A program made the translations under genes and the position numbers. DNA of 64,000 nt from Paenisporosarcina sp. FSL H8-0542 (GTDB lineage Bacteria > Bacillota > Bacilli > Bacillales_A > Planococcaceae). The notes under the pieces were generated by a model, which was given only the letters and a program-made list of their open reading frames with translations, had not been told where the DNA came from and did not search any database. Within the stretch, counting starts at the first letter, position 1. Each line of letters starts with the position of its first letter. Of the stretch, positions 27,154 through 39,886 are shown piece after piece. The stretch is from contig NZ_CP152050.1 in assembly GCF_038632915.1 (NCBI RefSeq), forward strand, positions 166,001 to 230,000, written 5' to 3'.

Positions 27154-30100
27154 TTGGCAGGTCAACTAGTTCAGTACGGACAACACCGCCAGCGCAGAAG
27201 TTTTGCGCGTATTAATGAGGTGCTGGAACTTCCGAATTTAATCGAAATTCAAACAGCATCTTATGAATGGTTCCTGGAAGAAGGTTTGCGTGAAATGTTC
27301 CGAGACATTTCTCCGATTGCAGACTTCACAGGTAATCTTTCACTGGAATTCATCGATTATACATTAGGTGAACCTAAGTATCCGGTCGATGAATCAAAAG
27401 AACGTGACGTAACTTACGCTGCACCACTTCGCGTAAAAGTACGTTTGCACAACAAAGAAACAGATGAAGTGAAAGAACAAGATGTGTTTATGGGTGATTT
27501 CCCACTCATGACAGAAACAGGTACTTTCGTCATCAACGGTGCTGAGCGCGTAATCGTATCTCAGTTAGTCCGTTCACCAAGTGTTTACTTCCATGATAAG
27601 ACAGATAAAAACGGTAAAAAAGGTTTCGGTGCAACGGTTATTCCTAACCGTGGCGCATGGTTGGAATACGAAATCGATGCGAAGGACGTAGTATATGTAC
27701 GTATCGATCGCACACGTAAATTACCAGTAACGGTACTTCTGCGTGCACTTGGCTTTGGTTCTGATCAAGAAATTATCGACCTTATCGGCGATAACGAATA
27801 CCTTCGTAATACTTTAGAAAAAGATAACACGGAGAGCACAGATAAAGCGTTGCTTGAAATTTATGAGCGTCTTCGTCCAGGCGAGCCGCCAACAGTTGAA
27901 AGTGCGAAGAGCCTGTTGTACTCACGTTTCTTCGATCCAAAACGCTATGACTTAGCGAATGTTGGTCGTTACAAAATGAACAAAAAACTGCACATTAAAA
28001 ACCGTCTATTCAACCAGACAGTAGCTGAAACGCTAGTTGATCCAGAAACTGGTGAAATTTTAGCGGAACAAGGTGCAGTGATTGACCGTCGTTTACTTGA
28101 TCGTTTAATCCCACATCTTGAGAATGGAATCGGATTCCGCACAATTTCTCAAGTAGGTGGCGTATTAGAAGGCGATATCACGTTACAATCAATCAAAATT
28201 TACGCTCCAAACAATGAAGCGCAACAAGAAATTAATGTCATCAGCAATGCTTATATTGAAGATGCGATAAAAAACATCACACCTGCTGATATTATTTCTT
28301 CTGTTAGTTACTTCTTCGGCCTACTTTACAACATTGGAAACACGGATGACATTGATCATCTAGGTAACCGTCGTTTACGTTCAGTAGGGGAACTATTACA
28401 AAATCAATTCCGTATTGGTCTTTCCCGTATGGAACGTGTGGTACGTGAGCGTATGTCAATTAACGACACACAATCTATAGTGCCACAACAATTGATTAAT
28501 ATCCGTCCGGTTATTGCATCAATTAAAGAGTTCTTTGGTAGTTCTCAGTTGTCTCAATTCATGGATCAAACAAATCCACTTGCTGAATTGACGCACAAAC
28601 GCCGTCTATCGGCATTAGGACCCGGTGGTTTAACGCGTGAACGTGCTGGTTTTGAAGTACGTGACGTTCATTACTCCCACTACGGTCGTATGTGTCCGAT
28701 TGAAACGCCTGAGGGACCAAACATTGGGTTGATCAACTCACTTTCAAGTTTCGCGAAAGTGAACAAATTCGGATTTATTGAAACACCTTACCGTCGCGTA
28801 GATCCTGAGACAGGCCTTGTGACAACTCGCATCGATTATTTAACAGCAGATGAAGAAGACAACTACGTAGTAGCGCAAGCTAATGCCCGTCTTTCTGACA
28901 ATGGTGAATTTGTCGACGAAGAAGTTGTTGGTCGTTTCCGCGGAGATAACACGGTATTCAAACGTTCATCAATCGATTATATGGATGTATCGCCTAAACA
29001 AGTTGTTTCTGCAGCGACAGCGTGTATCCCGTTCTTAGAGAACGATGACTCCAACCGTGCCCTTATGGGTGCGAACATGCAACGTCAAGCGGTTCCATTG
29101 TTAAATCCTGAAGCTCCTTTTGTAGGAACAGGGATGGAACATGTGAATGCGCGTGACTCGGGTGCTGCGGTCATCGCTAAGTTTGACGGAATCGTTGAAC
29201 ATGTAGAAGCGAAAGAAATTCGAGTTCGTCGCATTGAAGAAATCGACGGCAAAGAAGTTAAAGGCGATTTAACAAAATATAAATTACAAAAATTCATTCG
29301 TTCTAACCAAGGGACGAGTTATAACCAACGCCCAATCGTTAAAGTTGGCGATCGCGTGAAACCACTTGATATTCTTGCTGATGGTCCTTCTATGGAGCGC
29401 GGTGAGATGGCACTTGGACGTAACGTGCTTGTTGCTTTCATGACATGGGACGGTTTCAACTATGAAGATGCTGTTATCATGAGTGAACGTCTTGTAAAAG
29501 ACGATGTGTACACTTCTGTGCATATCGAAGAATACGAGTCAGAATCCCGTGATACTAAGCTCGGACCTGAAGAAATCACACGTGATATTCCAAACGTGGG
29601 TGAAGAAGCGCTTCGTAACTTAGATGACCGCGGAATCATTCGTGTCGGTGCGGAAGTTCGCGACGGCGATATCTTAGTAGGTAAAGTAACACCTAAAGGG
29701 GTTACTGAGTTAACGGCTGAAGAACGTTTATTACATGCAATCTTTGGTGAAAAAGCACGTGAAGTCCGTGATACTTCTCTACGTGTACCTCATGGTGCAG
29801 GCGGAATTATCCTGGATGTTAAAGTGTTTAACCGCGAAGATGGCGACGAGCTTCCACCAGGTGTGAACCAACTCGTTCGTGCATACATCGTTCAAAAACG
29901 TAAAATCTCTGTTGGGGATAAAATGGCTGGACGTCATGGTAACAAAGGTGTTATCTCGCGTATCCTTCCAGAAGAAGACATGCCTTTCCTTCCGGACGGC
30001 ACACCAGTTGATATCATGCTTAACCCTCTAGGGGTTCCATCTCGTATGAACATCGGTCAAGTATTGGAGCTTCACTTAGGTATGGCTTCCCGTACTCTTG

Positions 30101-30705
30101 GCATTCATATGGCTTCACCAGTATTTGATGGTGCCAATGAAGCTGACGTTTGGGATACGATGGAAGAAGCAGGTATGAACCGTGACGGTAAAACAACATT
30201 GTATGATGGTCGCTCAGGTGAGCCATTCGACAACCGCGTTTCTGTCGGGATTATGTATATGATTAAGTTAGCCCACATGGTTGACGATAAATTACATGCT
30301 CGTTCTACTGGACCTTACTCTCTTGTTACGCAACAACCGCTTGGTGGTAAAGCACAATTTGGTGGACAACGTTTCGGTGAGATGGAGGTTTGGGCACTTG
30401 AGGCATACGGTGCCGCTTACACACTTCAAGAAATCTTGACAGTGAAGTCCGATGACGTGGTAGGTCGTGTGAAAACATACGAAGCCATCGTTAAAGGTGA
30501 AAGCGTTCCAGAACCAGGTGTTCCAGAATCATTCAAAGTATTAATTAAAGAACTTCAAAGTTTAGGTATGGACGTTAAGATGATGACAATCAACGACCAA
30601 GAAATTGAATTGCGTGATTTGGATGAGGAAGACGATCTTCAACCAGCTGATGCACTCAACATCCTGCCAATGACGGACGAAGTGCCAGTCGGCTCAGCCG
30701 AATAA
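27154..30705 (+). CDS. rpoB: DNA-directed RNA polymerase subunit beta
   Basis: 1183 residues. All catalytic blocks are present, including [33 protein letters not shown] and [20 protein letters not shown]. The rifampicin region ([20 protein letters not shown], about residues 462-481, then [10 protein letters not shown]) looks wild type. Start at TTG 27154, 8 nt after GAGGGG; GTG 27145 overlaps the ribosome site. The C-terminal tail is shorter than in B. subtilis. Confidence 0.98.
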   Translation: MAGQLVQYGQHRQRRSFARINEVLELPNLIEIQTASYEWFLEEGLREMFRDISPIADFTGNLSLEFIDYTLGEPKYPVDESKERDVTYAAPLRVKVRLHNKETDEVKEQDVFMGDFPLMTETGTFVINGAERVIVSQLVRSPSVYFHDKTDKNGKKGFGATVIPNRGAWLEYEIDAKDVVYVRIDRTRKLPVTVLLRALGFGSDQEIIDLIGDNEYLRNTLEKDNTESTDKALLEIYERLRPGEPPTVESAKSLLYSRFFDPKRYDLANVGRYKMNKKLHIKNRLFNQTVAETLVDPETGEILAEQGAVIDRRLLDRLIPHLENGIGFRTISQVGGVLEGDITLQSIKIYAPNNEAQQEINVISNAYIEDAIKNITPADIISSVSYFFGLLYNIGNTDDIDHLGNRRLRSVGELLQNQFRIGLSRMERVVRERMSINDTQSIVPQQLINIRPVIASIKEFFGSSQLSQFMDQTNPLAELTHKRRLSALGPGGLTRERAGFEVRDVHYSHYGRMCPIETPEGPNIGLINSLSSFAKVNKFGFIETPYRRVDPETGLVTTRIDYLTADEEDNYVVAQANARLSDNGEFVDEEVVGRFRGDNTVFKRSSIDYMDVSPKQVVSAATACIPFLENDDSNRALMGANMQRQAVPLLNPEAPFVGTGMEHVNARDSGAAVIAKFDGIVEHVEAKEIRVRRIEEIDGKEVKGDLTKYKLQKFIRSNQGTSYNQRPIVKVGDRVKPLDILADGPSMERGEMALGRNVLVAFMTWDGFNYEDAVIMSERLVKDDVYTSVHIEEYESESRDTKLGPEEITRDIPNVGEEALRNLDDRGIIRVGAEVRDGDILVGKVTPKGVTELTAEERLLHAIFGEKAREVRDTSLRVPHGAGGIILDVKVFNREDGDELPPGVNQLVRAYIVQKRKISVGDKMAGRHGNKGVISRILPEEDMPFLPDGTPVDIMLNPLGVPSRMNIGQVLELHLGMASRTLGIHMASPVFDGANEADVWDTMEEAGMNRDGKTTLYDGRSGEPFDNRVSVGIMYMIKLAHMVDDKLHARSTGPYSLVTQQPLGGKAQFGGQRFGEMEVWALEAYGAAYTLQEILTVKSDDVVGRVKTYEAIVKGESVPEPGVPESFKVLIKELQSLGMDVKMMTINDQEIELRDLDEEDDLQPADALNILPMTDEVPVGSAE

Positions 30706-30737
30706 GGCAATATATATAAATTAGTTTTAAGAAATAA

Positions 30738-30759
30738 GGGCAGGCCATCATACCTGCCC
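30738..30759 (+). promoter_or_regulatory. Hairpin between rpoB and rpoC
   Basis: GGGCAGG (30738-30744) and CCTGCCC (30753-30759) with an 8-nt loop. No U-run follows, so a processing or stability element is more likely than a terminator. Confidence 0.5.
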
Positions 30760-30842
30760 GCATTTCCATTTCCATAAAAGTTATCCGCCTGAGCTAAGTG
30801 GATAAAGTCTTTAAAAGACCCAGACTAAGGGAGGTAGGCTCC

Positions 30843-33800
30843 TTGATAGACGTTAATAATTTTGAGTACATGAAGATTGGTTTAGCATCTCCTGACAAGA
30901 TTCGTTCTTGGTCATACGGTGAAGTGAAGAAGCCTGAAACGATTAACTACCGCACACTTAAACCTGAAAAAGATGGTTTGTTCTGTGAACGCATTTTCGG
31001 ACCAACAAAGGACTGGGAATGTCATTGCGGTAAGTATAAGCGTGTTCGTTATAAAGGTGTCGTTTGTGATCGTTGTGGCGTTGAAGTTACACGTTCAAAA
31101 GTGCGCCGTGAGCGCATGGGTCACATTGAATTAGCAGCTCCAGTATCACATATTTGGTATTTCAAAGGGATTCCAAGTCGTATGGGACTTATCCTGGATA
31201 TGTCTCCACGTTCTTTGGAAGAAGTGATTTACTTTGCTTCTTACGTAGTTGTAGACCCAGCGAATACACCACTTGAGCGTAAACAACTATTGTCTGAGAA
31301 AGAATACCGTGCATACCGTGAAAAATACGGTACGAAATTCTATGCTGCAATGGGTGCTGAAGCGATCAAACGTCTTCTTCAAGAACTTGATCTTGAAAAA
31401 GAAACAGAAATGCTGAAGGAAGAGCTTAAAACTGCAGCTGGTCAACGACGTACGCGTGCAATTAAGCGTCTTGAAGTAGTTGAATCATTCCGTAACTCTG
31501 GGAACAAACCAGACTGGATGATTTTAGACGTACTTCCGGTAATTCCACCAGAATTACGCCCGATGGTTCAATTAGATGGTGGCCGTTTTGCCACTTCTGA
31601 TTTAAATGACTTGTATCGTCGTGTTATCAACCGTAACAACCGTCTAAAACGTTTATTAGACCTTGGTGCACCTAGCATCATCGTTCAGAACGAAAAACGT
31701 ATGTTACAAGAGGCTGTTGATGCGTTGATTGATAATGGTCGTCGTGGCCGTCCAGTTACTGGACCAGGTAACCGTCCATTGAAATCACTTTCACATATGT
31801 TGAAAGGGAAACAAGGTCGTTTCCGTCAAAACTTACTTGGTAAACGTGTTGACTACTCTGGTCGTTCGGTTATCGTTGTAGGTCCAAACTTGAAAATGTA
31901 TCAATGTGGTCTTCCAAAAGAAATGGCGATTGAATTATTCAAGCCGTTTGTGATGAAAGAACTTGTTGAGCGTGGCTTAGCTCACAACATTAAGAGTGCA
32001 AAACGTAAAATTGAGCGTATGCATTCAGAAGTTTGGGATGTATTAGAAGACGTCATTAAGGAGCATCCGGTTTTACTAAACCGCGCACCGACGCTTCACC
32101 GTCTTGGAATTCAAGCTTTCGAACCAACTCTAGTAGAAGGTCGCGCAATTCGTCTTCACCCTCTAGTATGTACAGCTTATAACGCTGACTTCGATGGTGA
32201 CCAAATGGCGGTTCACGTTCCTTTATCAGCAGAAGCGCAAGCTGAAGCTCGCTTATTGATGTTGGCTGCACAAAACATTTTGAACCCGAAAGATGGAAAA
32301 CCAGTTGTTACACCATCTCAAGATATGGTATTAGGTAACTACTACCTAACACTTGAGCGTAAAGGTGCAACAGGCGAAGGTTCTACATTCTACGGTCCAA
32401 ATGAAGTGTTGATTGCTTATCAAAACGGACATGCGCATTTGCATACACGTATTGCAATCGCTGCAGGTTCATTGAACAACCAAACATTCACTGAAGAACA
32501 AAACAAAATGTTGTTATTGACGACAGTGGGTAAAGTAATTTTCAATGAAATTTTACCTGAAACATTCCCGTACATTAACGAACCAACGGATTTCAACCTT
32601 CAAGTTGAAACACCGTCTAAATACTTTGTTCCAACAACTACTGATGTGCGTACACACATTGATGAAATGGAACTTGTGTCACCATTCAAGAAGAAAATTC
32701 TTGGAAACATCATCGCTGAAGTATTCAAACGTTTCCATATTACTGAAACGTCGAAAATGCTTGACCGTATGAAGAATCTTGGTTTCAAATACTCAACTAA
32801 AGCTGGTATTACAATCGGTATCTCAGATATCGTGGTACTTCCAGACAAAGGTAAAGTATTAGAAGAAGCTCAAGACAAAGTAGATAAAGTTCTGAAGCAA
32901 TTCCGTCGTGGATTAATTACAGAAGAAGAGCGCTATGATCGTGTTATTTCTTACTGGAGTGCTGCGAAGGACGTTATTCAGGAAAAACTAATGAAATCAT
33001 TAGACAACTTGAACCCAATCTTCATGATGAGTGACTCTGGAGCGCGTGGTAACGCATCCAACTTTACTCAACTTGCAGGTATGCGTGGTTTGATGGCCAA
33101 TCCGGCCGGTCGTATTATCGAGCTTCCGATTAAATCATCATTCCGTGAAGGTTTAACGGTACTTGAATACTTCATCTCTACGCATGGTGCTCGTAAAGGT
33201 CTTGCGGATACAGCTCTTAAAACGGCTGACTCAGGTTACTTAACACGTCGTTTGGTTGACGTTGCTCAAGATGTTATTGTTCGTGAAGATGATTGCGGAA
33301 CGGACCGTGGCTTATTGATCGGCGCATTAATGGACGGAACAGAGGTAATCGAAGGGTTCGACGAGCGTATTGTCGGTCGTCATACACGTAAAACTATTTT
33401 CCATCCAGAAACGAAAAAAGTTATTCTGGAGAAAGATGCTTTGATTACTGAAGACGTAGCTCGCGTTATTTTGGATGCTGGATTCGAAGAATTAACTATT
33501 CGTTCTGCTTTCACATGTAACACGAAACACGGCGTATGTAAAAAATGTTACGGAATCAACTTGGCAACTGGTGAAAACGTTGAGGTTGGAGAAGCAGTTG
33601 GTATCATTGCTGCCCAATCAATCGGTGAGCCAGGTACTCAGTTAACGATGCGTACGTTCCATACAGGTGGGGTAGCTGGAGACGATATTACACAAGGTCT
33701 TCCGCGTATCCAGGAGATTTTCGAATCTCGTAATCCTAAAGGTCAAGCGGTCATTACTGAAATTACAGGTGTTATCTCTGCAATTGATGAAATCCGTGAA

Positions 33801-34445
33801 GGTCAAAAAGAAATTACAGTTCAAGGTGATGTTGAAACACGTAAATACCTAGCTCCTTATAATGGTCGTTTGAAAGTTCAACTGAATGATGCCATTAAAC
33901 GCGGTGAAGTATTGACTGAAGGTTCGATTGATCCGAAAGAATTGTTGAAAGTTAAAGACGTTTCAACTGTACAAGAGTACTTGTTGAAAGAAGTTCAAAA
34001 AGTATACCGTATGCAAGGGGTAGAAATCGGAGACAAACATATCGAAGTAATGGTTCGCCAAATGCTTCGTAAAGTGCGCGTCATCGAGGCGGGTGAAACG
34101 GAACTGTTACCAGGTTCGTTACTCGACATTCACCAATTTGCGGATGCGAATAAAGAGGCAGTGTTAAATGGTAAACTACCTGCAACATGTCGCCCAGTTA
34201 TTCTCGGTATTACAAAAGCTTCACTTGAAACAGAATCGTTCTTATCAGCTGCATCATTCCAAGAAACTACGCGTGTGTTAACAGACGCGGCGATCAAAGG
34301 AAAACGCGACGAATTGCTTGGCCTGAAAGAAAATGTTATTATCGGTAAACTCGTTCCGGCGGGTACTGGTATGCAACGTTACCGTCAGATCAAGATTGTT
34401 GATGAGAAGAAAAACGAAGCTGCAGTAGCAGTGAGCGCAGAATAA
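30843..34445 (+). CDS. rpoC: DNA-directed RNA polymerase subunit beta'
   Basis: 1200 residues. N-terminal zinc site ([19 protein letters not shown], about residue 60), catalytic NADFDGD with Mg-binding Asp residues (about 446), bridge and trigger helices ([29 protein letters not shown]). Start at TTG 30843 ([10 protein letters not shown], matching Bacillus) with GGGAGG 8 nt away; an in-frame upstream GTG (30798) has no ribosome site. Confidence 0.98.
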   Translation: MIDVNNFEYMKIGLASPDKIRSWSYGEVKKPETINYRTLKPEKDGLFCERIFGPTKDWECHCGKYKRVRYKGVVCDRCGVEVTRSKVRRERMGHIELAAPVSHIWYFKGIPSRMGLILDMSPRSLEEVIYFASYVVVDPANTPLERKQLLSEKEYRAYREKYGTKFYAAMGAEAIKRLLQELDLEKETEMLKEELKTAAGQRRTRAIKRLEVVESFRNSGNKPDWMILDVLPVIPPELRPMVQLDGGRFATSDLNDLYRRVINRNNRLKRLLDLGAPSIIVQNEKRMLQEAVDALIDNGRRGRPVTGPGNRPLKSLSHMLKGKQGRFRQNLLGKRVDYSGRSVIVVGPNLKMYQCGLPKEMAIELFKPFVMKELVERGLAHNIKSAKRKIERMHSEVWDVLEDVIKEHPVLLNRAPTLHRLGIQAFEPTLVEGRAIRLHPLVCTAYNADFDGDQMAVHVPLSAEAQAEARLLMLAAQNILNPKDGKPVVTPSQDMVLGNYYLTLERKGATGEGSTFYGPNEVLIAYQNGHAHLHTRIAIAAGSLNNQTFTEEQNKMLLLTTVGKVIFNEILPETFPYINEPTDFNLQVETPSKYFVPTTTDVRTHIDEMELVSPFKKKILGNIIAEVFKRFHITETSKMLDRMKNLGFKYSTKAGITIGISDIVVLPDKGKVLEEAQDKVDKVLKQFRRGLITEEERYDRVISYWSAAKDVIQEKLMKSLDNLNPIFMMSDSGARGNASNFTQLAGMRGLMANPAGRIIELPIKSSFREGLTVLEYFISTHGARKGLADTALKTADSGYLTRRLVDVAQDVIVREDDCGTDRGLLIGALMDGTEVIEGFDERIVGRHTRKTIFHPETKKVILEKDALITEDVARVILDAGFEELTIRSAFTCNTKHGVCKKCYGINLATGENVEVGEAVGIIAAQSIGEPGTQLTMRTFHTGGVAGDDITQGLPRIQEIFESRNPKGQAVITEITGVISAIDEIREGQKEITVQGDVETRKYLAPYNGRLKVQLNDAIKRGEVLTEGSIDPKELLKVKDVSTVQEYLLKEVQKVYRMQGVEIGDKHIEVMVRQMLRKVRVIEAGETELLPGSLLDIHQFADANKEAVLNGKLPATCRPVILGITKASLETESFLSAASFQETTRVLTDAAIKGKRDELLGLKENVIIGKLVPAGTGMQRYRQIKIVDEKKNEAAVAVSAE

Positions 34446-34455
34446 TTTCATCCTG

Positions 34456-34491
34456 TTCCGGGGGTTTGTATAAGCGGCCCCCCGGAATTTT
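34456..34491 (+). terminator. Terminator after rpoC
   Basis: TTCCGGGGG (34456-34464) pairs with CCCCCGGAA (34479-34487), followed by TTTTAA. Confidence 0.85.
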
Positions 34492-34541
34492 AATGACAAC
34501 CGATAAGTGTTGCGGTCTTTCCGCTTTTCTTGTGAAATGGG

Positions 34542-34570
34542 TTGACAGAAAAAATAATGGATGATAATAT
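34542..34570 (+). promoter_or_regulatory. Promoter of the str operon
   Basis: TTGACA (34542-34547), 17-bp spacer, TAATAT (34565-34570), 48 bp before rplGB. Confidence 0.8.
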
Positions 34571-34617
34571 ATTTAAGGTTGATAGTTGAAGGTCTGGGTC
34601 TTTGGAGGATATGCTAA

Positions 34618-34866
34618 ATGTCTTATGAAAAAGTAAATCAGGCGATGAAAACCGTCATCGGTACTAAGCAAACAGTAAAAGCAATCCATGGTGGCCATGT
34701 AGTAGAAATTCTCGTGGCTCGTGATGCAGACAACCGGATCACCCAACCAGCTATTCTATTAGCGGAAGAAAAAGGTGTGAAGATTGACTTTGTAGAGTCT
34801 AAAATAGAACTCGGTAAAGCCTGCGGACTTCAAGTGGGTGCAGCAGTTGTTGCAATTACTGTGTAA
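34618..34866 (+). CDS. rplGB: L7Ae-family K-turn-binding protein
   Basis: 82 residues, homologue of B. subtilis YbxF/RplGB, which binds kink-turn RNA and is a minor ribosome-associated protein. Core motifs IHGGHVVEILVARDADNRI and GKACGLQVGAAVVAI. ATG 34618 after GGAGGAT. First gene of the str operon. Confidence 0.92.
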   Translation: MSYEKVNQAMKTVIGTKQTVKAIHGGHVVEILVARDADNRITQPAILLAEEKGVKIDFVESKIELGKACGLQVGAAVVAITV

Positions 34867-34871
34867 CAGTT

Positions 34872-34904
34872 TTTGTGTATGAAAACACAAAGACTTTGTT
34901 TTTT
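34872..34904 (+). promoter_or_regulatory. Hairpin and U-tract before rpsL
   Basis: TTTGTGT (34872-34878) pairs with ACACAAA (34885-34891); GACTTTGTTTTTT follows. Weak AU-rich stem, possible attenuator between rplGB and rpsL. Confidence 0.35.
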
Positions 34905-34967
34905 ACCCAAAAATGAACCACCTGGATGTGTGGTATTACAACGATAACAAGAAGGGAGGAATAATCG

Positions 34968-35390
34968 ATGCCTACAATTAACCAATTGGTACGTAAGCCT
35001 CGTAAATCCAAAACAGTCAAATCTGGCTCACCAGCATTGAACAAAGGGTATAACAGCTCTAAAAAAACGTTAACAAACGTTAGTTCACCGCAAAAACGTG
35101 GGGTTTGTACTCGTGTTGGTACAATGACACCAAAAAAACCAAACTCAGCGCTTCGTAAATATGCGCGTGTACGTTTAACTAACCTAATTGAGGTTACTGC
35201 GTACATCCCGGGTGAAGGTCATAACCTTCAAGAACATAGTGTTGTTCTAATCCGTGGAGGACGAGTTAAAGATTTACCGGGTGTTCGTTACCATATCGTA
35301 CGTGGTGCTCTTGATACTGCCGGTGTAAACGGTCGTATGCAAAGCCGCTCACTATACGGTACTAAACGCCCTAAAGTTAAAAAAAGCTAA
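34968..35390 (+). CDS. rpsL: 30S ribosomal protein S12
   Basis: 140 residues; decoding-centre protein. [19 protein letters not shown] and [16 protein letters not shown] keep the lysines and proline whose change gives streptomycin resistance, so the allele looks sensitive. GGGAGG upstream of ATG. Part of the str operon. Confidence 0.98.
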   Translation: MPTINQLVRKPRKSKTVKSGSPALNKGYNSSKKTLTNVSSPQKRGVCTRVGTMTPKKPNSALRKYARVRLTNLIEVTAYIPGEGHNLQEHSVVLIRGGRVKDLPGVRYHIVRGALDTAGVNGRMQSRSLYGTKRPKVKKS

Positions 35391-35432
35391 TTAAAAATAA
35401 AACTATAGATCTCATCGAAAGGAGGAAAACAC

Positions 35433-35903
35433 ATGCCTCGTAAAGGTCCTGTTTCCAAACGTGACGTGTTACCAGATCCAATTTATAATTCAAAACTTGT
35501 AACTCGTTTAATCAATAAAATGATGGTAGATGGTAAAAGAGGTACTTCTCAAAAAATTCTTTATGGAGCGTTTGAACTTGTTCAAGAACGTTCAGGTAAA
35601 GATCCTTTGGAAGTATTTGATGCAGCATTAGCTAACATCATGCCAGTACTTGAAGTTAAAGCTCGCCGTGTTGGTGGTTCTAACTATCAGGTGCCAATCG
35701 AAGTTCGTCCAGAACGCCGTTCTACATTAGGTCTTCGCTACCTAGTTAACTATTCTCGTCTTCGTGGGGAGAAAACTATGGAAGAGCGTTTAGCTAATGA
35801 AATTCTTGACGCTTCTAACAACACAGGTGCTTCTGTGAAGAAACGTGAAGATATGCACAAAATGGCGGAAGCGAACAAAGCATTCGCTCATTACCGCTGG
35901 TAG
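35433..35903 (+). CDS. rpsG: 30S ribosomal protein S7
   Basis: 156 residues; nucleates the 30S head by binding 16S r[23 protein letters not shown] and [19 protein letters not shown] are family hallmarks. AAAGGAGG 9 nt before ATG. Confidence 0.98.
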   Translation: MPRKGPVSKRDVLPDPIYNSKLVTRLINKMMVDGKRGTSQKILYGAFELVQERSGKDPLEVFDAALANIMPVLEVKARRVGGSNYQVPIEVRPERRSTLGLRYLVNYSRLRGEKTMEERLANEILDASNNTGASVKKREDMHKMAEANKAFAHYRW

Positions 35904-35954
35904 GATTTTTCATCCACTAATCATTCTAATTTGAGATGGAAGGAGAAATACAAA

Positions 35955-38030
35955 ATGGCTAGAGAATTCTCCTTAGAGAATACACGTAACATCGGTATCA
36001 TGGCCCATATTGATGCTGGTAAAACAACTACTACAGAGCGTATTCTTTATTACACTGGTAAAATCCATAAAATTGGTGAAACGCACGAAGGTGCATCACA
36101 AATGGACTGGATGGAGCAAGAGCAAGAGCGTGGAATCACGATCACTTCTGCTGCAACAACAGCTGCATGGAAAGGCCACCGCGTAAACATCATCGATACT
36201 CCAGGTCACGTAGACTTCACTGTTGAAGTTGAACGTTCACTTCGCGTACTTGATGGTGCTGTAACGGTTCTTGATGCACAATCTGGTGTTGAACCACAAA
36301 CTGAAACAGTATGGCGCCAAGCTACAACATACGGCGTACCACGTATTGTTTTCATTAACAAAATGGATAAATTGGGTGCAGACTTCTTGTATTCTGTAGG
36401 AACTCTACACGAGCGTCTTCAAGCGAACGCGCATCCAGTACAACTTCCAATTGGTACAGAAGAAGATTTCAGTGCAATTATCGACCTTATTGAAATGAAT
36501 GCTACTTTCTACGGTAACGAAGATGGTACTGCAATTACAGAAGGCGAAATTCCTGAATCACATAAAGCTCAAGCTGCAGAATATCGTGAGAAATTAATCG
36601 AAGCGGTAGCTAGCGTTGACGAAAATCTTATGGAGAAATACCTAGAAGGTGAAGAAATCTCAAATGCAGAGTTGAAAGCGGCTATCCGTAAAGCAACAAT
36701 CGCAGTTGAATTCTACCCAGTTATTTGTGGTTCAGCATTCAAACACAAAGGTGTTCGAAAAATGCTTGACGCAGTAGTTGATTATCTTCCAGCTCCAACA
36801 GACGTACCAGCAATAAAAGGTATCTTACCTGATTCTGATGAAGAAGTTGTTCGTGAATCTAACGACTCACAACCATTCTCTGCATTAGCATTCAAAGTAA
36901 TGACTGACCCTTATGTTGGTAAATTAACATTCTTCCGTGTGTACTCTGGTGTTCTTGAATCAGGTTCATACGTACAAAACTCTACAAAAGGTAAACGTGA
37001 GCGCGTAGGTCGTATCTTACAAATGCACGCGAATAGCCGTGAAGAGATTTCTAAAGTTTTTTCTGGTGATATCGCTGCTGCTGTTGGTCTTAAAGACACT
37101 ACAACAGGTGATACTCTATGTGACGAGAAAAACCAAGTTATTCTTGAATCAATGGAATTCCCAGAGCCAGTTATCTCTTTATCTGTAGAACCGAAGTCAA
37201 AAGCTGACCAAGATAAAATGGGTCAAGCTTTACAAAAACTTCAAGAAGAAGATCCTACTTTCCGTGCTCATACTGACACAGAAACTGGACAAACAATCAT
37301 CTCTGGTATGGGTGAACTTCACCTTGATATCTTAGTTGACCGTATGCGCCGTGAATTTAAAGTAGAAGCTAACGTTGGTGCTCCAATGGTATCTTACCGT
37401 GAGACATTCCGTGAGTCTGCTCAAGTTGAAGGTAAATTCGTTCGTCAATCAGGTGGTCGTGGTCAATTCGGACACGTTTGGATTGAATTCTCTCCAAACG
37501 AAGAAGGAAAAGGCTTTGAATTCGTAAATGGCGTTGTCGGTGGTGTTGTACCACGTGAATACATCCCAGCTGTTGAAGCAGGTCTTCGTGACTCTTTAAA
37601 CAATGGTGTACTAGCTGGATATCCACTTATCGACATTAAGGCTCGTCTATTTGATGGTTCTTACCATGATGTCGATTCAAATGAAATGGCGTTCAAAATT
37701 GCTGCATCTATGGCATTGAAAAACGCAATTTCAAAATGTAAACCAGTTCTTCTTGAGCCAATGATGAAAGTGGAAGTAGTAATTCCTGAAGAATACTTAG
37801 GAGATATTATGGGTAACATCACTTCTCGCCGTGGTCGCGTAGAAGGTATGGACGCTCGTGGTAATTCACAAGTTGTTCGTTCAATGGTTCCACTTGCAGA
37901 AATGTTTGGTTATGCGACAACACTTCGTTCTGCAACTCAAGGTCGTGGAGTATTCTCTATGACTTTCGATCACTACGAAGAAGTACCAAAATCAATTTCA
38001 GAAGAAATTATCAAAAAAAATAAAGGTTAA
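35955..38030 (+). CDS. fusA: Elongation factor G
   Basis: 691-residue translational GTPase that drives translocation. G1 [11 protein letters not shown] (about residue 17), G3 DTPGHVDF and G4 NKMDKLGAD. Start at ATG 35955 after AAGGAG; the earlier in-frame ATG (35931) includes the ribosome site as coding sequence. Confidence 0.98.
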   Translation: MAREFSLENTRNIGIMAHIDAGKTTTTERILYYTGKIHKIGETHEGASQMDWMEQEQERGITITSAATTAAWKGHRVNIIDTPGHVDFTVEVERSLRVLDGAVTVLDAQSGVEPQTETVWRQATTYGVPRIVFINKMDKLGADFLYSVGTLHERLQANAHPVQLPIGTEEDFSAIIDLIEMNATFYGNEDGTAITEGEIPESHKAQAAEYREKLIEAVASVDENLMEKYLEGEEISNAELKAAIRKATIAVEFYPVICGSAFKHKGVRKMLDAVVDYLPAPTDVPAIKGILPDSDEEVVRESNDSQPFSALAFKVMTDPYVGKLTFFRVYSGVLESGSYVQNSTKGKRERVGRILQMHANSREEISKVFSGDIAAAVGLKDTTTGDTLCDEKNQVILESMEFPEPVISLSVEPKSKADQDKMGQALQKLQEEDPTFRAHTDTETGQTIISGMGELHLDILVDRMRREFKVEANVGAPMVSYRETFRESAQVEGKFVRQSGGRGQFGHVWIEFSPNEEGKGFEFVNGVVGGVVPREYIPAVEAGLRDSLNNGVLAGYPLIDIKARLFDGSYHDVDSNEMAFKIAASMALKNAISKCKPVLLEPMMKVEVVIPEEYLGDIMGNITSRRGRVEGMDARGNSQVVRSMVPLAEMFGYATTLRSATQGRGVFSMTFDHYEEVPKSISEEIIKKNKG

Positions 38031-38033
38031 TCA

Positions 38034-38062
38034 TTGAAGTTTGATTTTTAATCTTGTATAAC
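38034..38062 (+). promoter_or_regulatory. Candidate internal promoter of tuf
   Basis: TTGAAG (38034-38039), 17-bp spacer, TATAAC (38057-38062), just after the fusA stop. Confidence 0.45.
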
Positions 38063-38075
38063 TATTTTGTAAGCT

Positions 38076-38110
38076 ATGAATGGTGATGGATCTAGACCAT
38101 CATCATTCAT
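38076..38110 (+). promoter_or_regulatory. Strong hairpin before tuf
   Basis: ATGAATGGTGATGG (38076-38089) pairs with CCATCATCATTCAT (38097-38110): 14 bp with one G-U, 7-nt loop. No U-run. Possible processing or mRNA-stability element of the tuf transcript. Confidence 0.55.
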
Positions 38111-38150
38111 AACAAAAACTAATCATATAATTTTGAGGAGGACATCCCTA

Positions 38151-39338
38151 ATGGCAAAAGCTAAATTCGATCGTTCTAAAACACATGCTAACATTGGTAC
38201 AATCGGTCACGTTGACCATGGTAAAACAACTTTAACAGCTGCAATCGCAACAGTTCTTGCAAAACGTTCTGGTGGTACTGCAATGAGCTATGCACAAATC
38301 GATAACGCTCCTGAAGAAAAAGAGCGCGGAATCACAATCAACACTTCTCACGTTGAGTATGAAACTGCAGCTCGTCACTATGCACACGTTGACTGCCCAG
38401 GACATGCCGATTATGTTAAAAACATGATCACTGGTGCTGCACAAATGGACGGCGGGATCCTAGTAGTATCTGCTGCTGACGGCCCAATGCCACAAACTCG
38501 TGAGCACATCCTTCTTTCACGTCAAGTTGGTGTTCCTTACCTAGTAGTCTTCATGAACAAATGTGACATGGTAGACGACGAAGAGTTACTTGAATTAGTA
38601 GAAATGGAAGTTCGTGATCTTCTTTCTGAATATGACTTCCCTGGCGACGACATTCCAGTAATCAAAGGTTCTGCTCTTAAAGCTCTTGAAGGTGAAGAAT
38701 CTTGGGAAGAGAAAATCGTTGAATTAATGGACGCTGTTGACTCTTATATCCCAACTCCAGAACGTCAAACTGACAAACCATTCATGATGCCTGTTGAGGA
38801 TGTATTCTCAATCACAGGTCGTGGTACAGTTGCTACTGGTCGTGTTGAGCGTGGACAAGTTAAAGTTGGAGACGTTGTTGACATCATCGGTATCGTTGAA
38901 GAGCCGAAATCAACTACAGTAACTGGCGTTGAAATGTTCCGTAAACTTCTTGACTATGCAGAAGCTGGTGACAACATCGGTGCTCTTCTTCGTGGAGTAG
39001 CTCGTGAAGATATCCAACGTGGACAAGTATTGGCTAAACCAGGTTCAATCACTCCACATACTGAATTCAAAGCAGAAGTTTATGTTTTATCAAAAGAAGA
39101 AGGTGGACGTCACACTCCATTCTTCACTAACTACCGTCCTCAGTTCTACTTCCGTACAACTGACGTAACTGGTATCTGTAACTTACCTGAAGGCGTTGAA
39201 ATGGTTATGCCTGGAGACAACATCGAAATGACTGTTGCTCTTATCGCTCCAATCGCGCTTGAAGAAGGTACTAAGTTCTCTATCCGTGAGGGTGGACGTA
39301 CTGTTGGTGCTGGCGTAGTTGCTACTATCACTAAATAA
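38151..39338 (+). CDS. tuf: Elongation factor Tu
   Basis: 395 residues. G1 [10 protein letters not shown] (about residue 19), effector region [10 protein letters not shown]3 DCPGHADYV and G4 NKCDMVDD are all standard. Start at ATG 38151 after GAGGAGGAC; an upstream frame from 38076 covers the leader hairpin and is not coding. Last gene of the str operon. Confidence 0.99.
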   Translation: MAKAKFDRSKTHANIGTIGHVDHGKTTLTAAIATVLAKRSGGTAMSYAQIDNAPEEKERGITINTSHVEYETAARHYAHVDCPGHADYVKNMITGAAQMDGGILVVSAADGPMPQTREHILLSRQVGVPYLVVFMNKCDMVDDEELLELVEMEVRDLLSEYDFPGDDIPVIKGSALKALEGEESWEEKIVELMDAVDSYIPTPERQTDKPFMMPVEDVFSITGRGTVATGRVERGQVKVGDVVDIIGIVEEPKSTTVTGVEMFRKLLDYAEAGDNIGALLRGVAREDIQRGQVLAKPGSITPHTEFKAEVYVLSKEEGGRHTPFFTNYRPQFYFRTTDVTGICNLPEGVEMVMPGDNIEMTVALIAPIALEEGTKFSIREGGRTVGAGVVATITK

Positions 39339-39352
39339 TTTAACCTTTTCAT

Positions 39353-39385
39353 AAACCTTGCCGGGACGCTGGCAAGGTTTTTTTC
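39353..39385 (+). terminator. Terminator of the str operon
   Basis: AAACCTTGCC pairs with GGCAAGGTTT (39371-39380) around GGGACGCT, followed by a T-run. Confidence 0.95.
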
Positions 39386-39455
39386 TGTTTAAGCAATGTT
39401 AATTAAAGATGTTGATCTTGAATAAGGAAAAAAGTGCATTTGCACCTTAGATGGT

Positions 39456-39491
39456 ACAAGCGAAATGTATGATAAATAGCTATCGTTCAAC
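39456..39491 (+). repeat. Imperfect repeat, copy 1
   Basis: The CAAGCGAAATGTATGATAAA stretch resembles CAAGTGCAAATGTACGGTAAA at 39734 onward, and both continue to a TATCGTT(C/T)AA end. Roughly three quarters identical with small gaps, same orientation. Confidence 0.4.
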
Positions 39492-39733
39492 AAGCTCATA
39501 ATAAAAGAGGGAATGCTTCTCCCTTTCAGCGGACGAAGCAAGTGTAGCGATGCAGAAACAGAAGCAGTGCTTTTTCATAGATTCACTAAAGCGCAAACAC
39601 TGAATTTAGCTATTTCTATAGAAAGCTAATTAACTAAGGTAATAAATAATTAATAAAGAACGAAAGTCTGCATTGCGACTAGCTATCCGCAAGAGTGTGA
39701 AGTGTGAGTCTCACGTGCACGCCGAATATGTGG

Positions 39734-39772
39734 CAAGTGCAAATGTACGGTAAACAACAATATCGTTTAAAT
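39734..39772 (+). repeat. Imperfect repeat, copy 2
   Basis: Second copy of the repeat at 39456-39491, 278 bp downstream in the same orientation. Confidence 0.4.
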
Positions 39773-39857
39773 TAGCCTCGGTTTAGGTACCCCTTCTATT
39801 AACCTCTAAATCCACTACCAATATTATTATTGGAATGATTCTCAACACCTTGGATTG

Positions 39858-39886
39858 TTGACTTTTTCAACACAACTTGATATTCT
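39858..39886 (+). promoter_or_regulatory. Promoter of the YuiF-type carrier
   Basis: TTGACT (39858-39863), 17-bp spacer, TATTCT (39881-39886). Predicted leader of about 50 nt, too short for a T-box. Confidence 0.7.
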
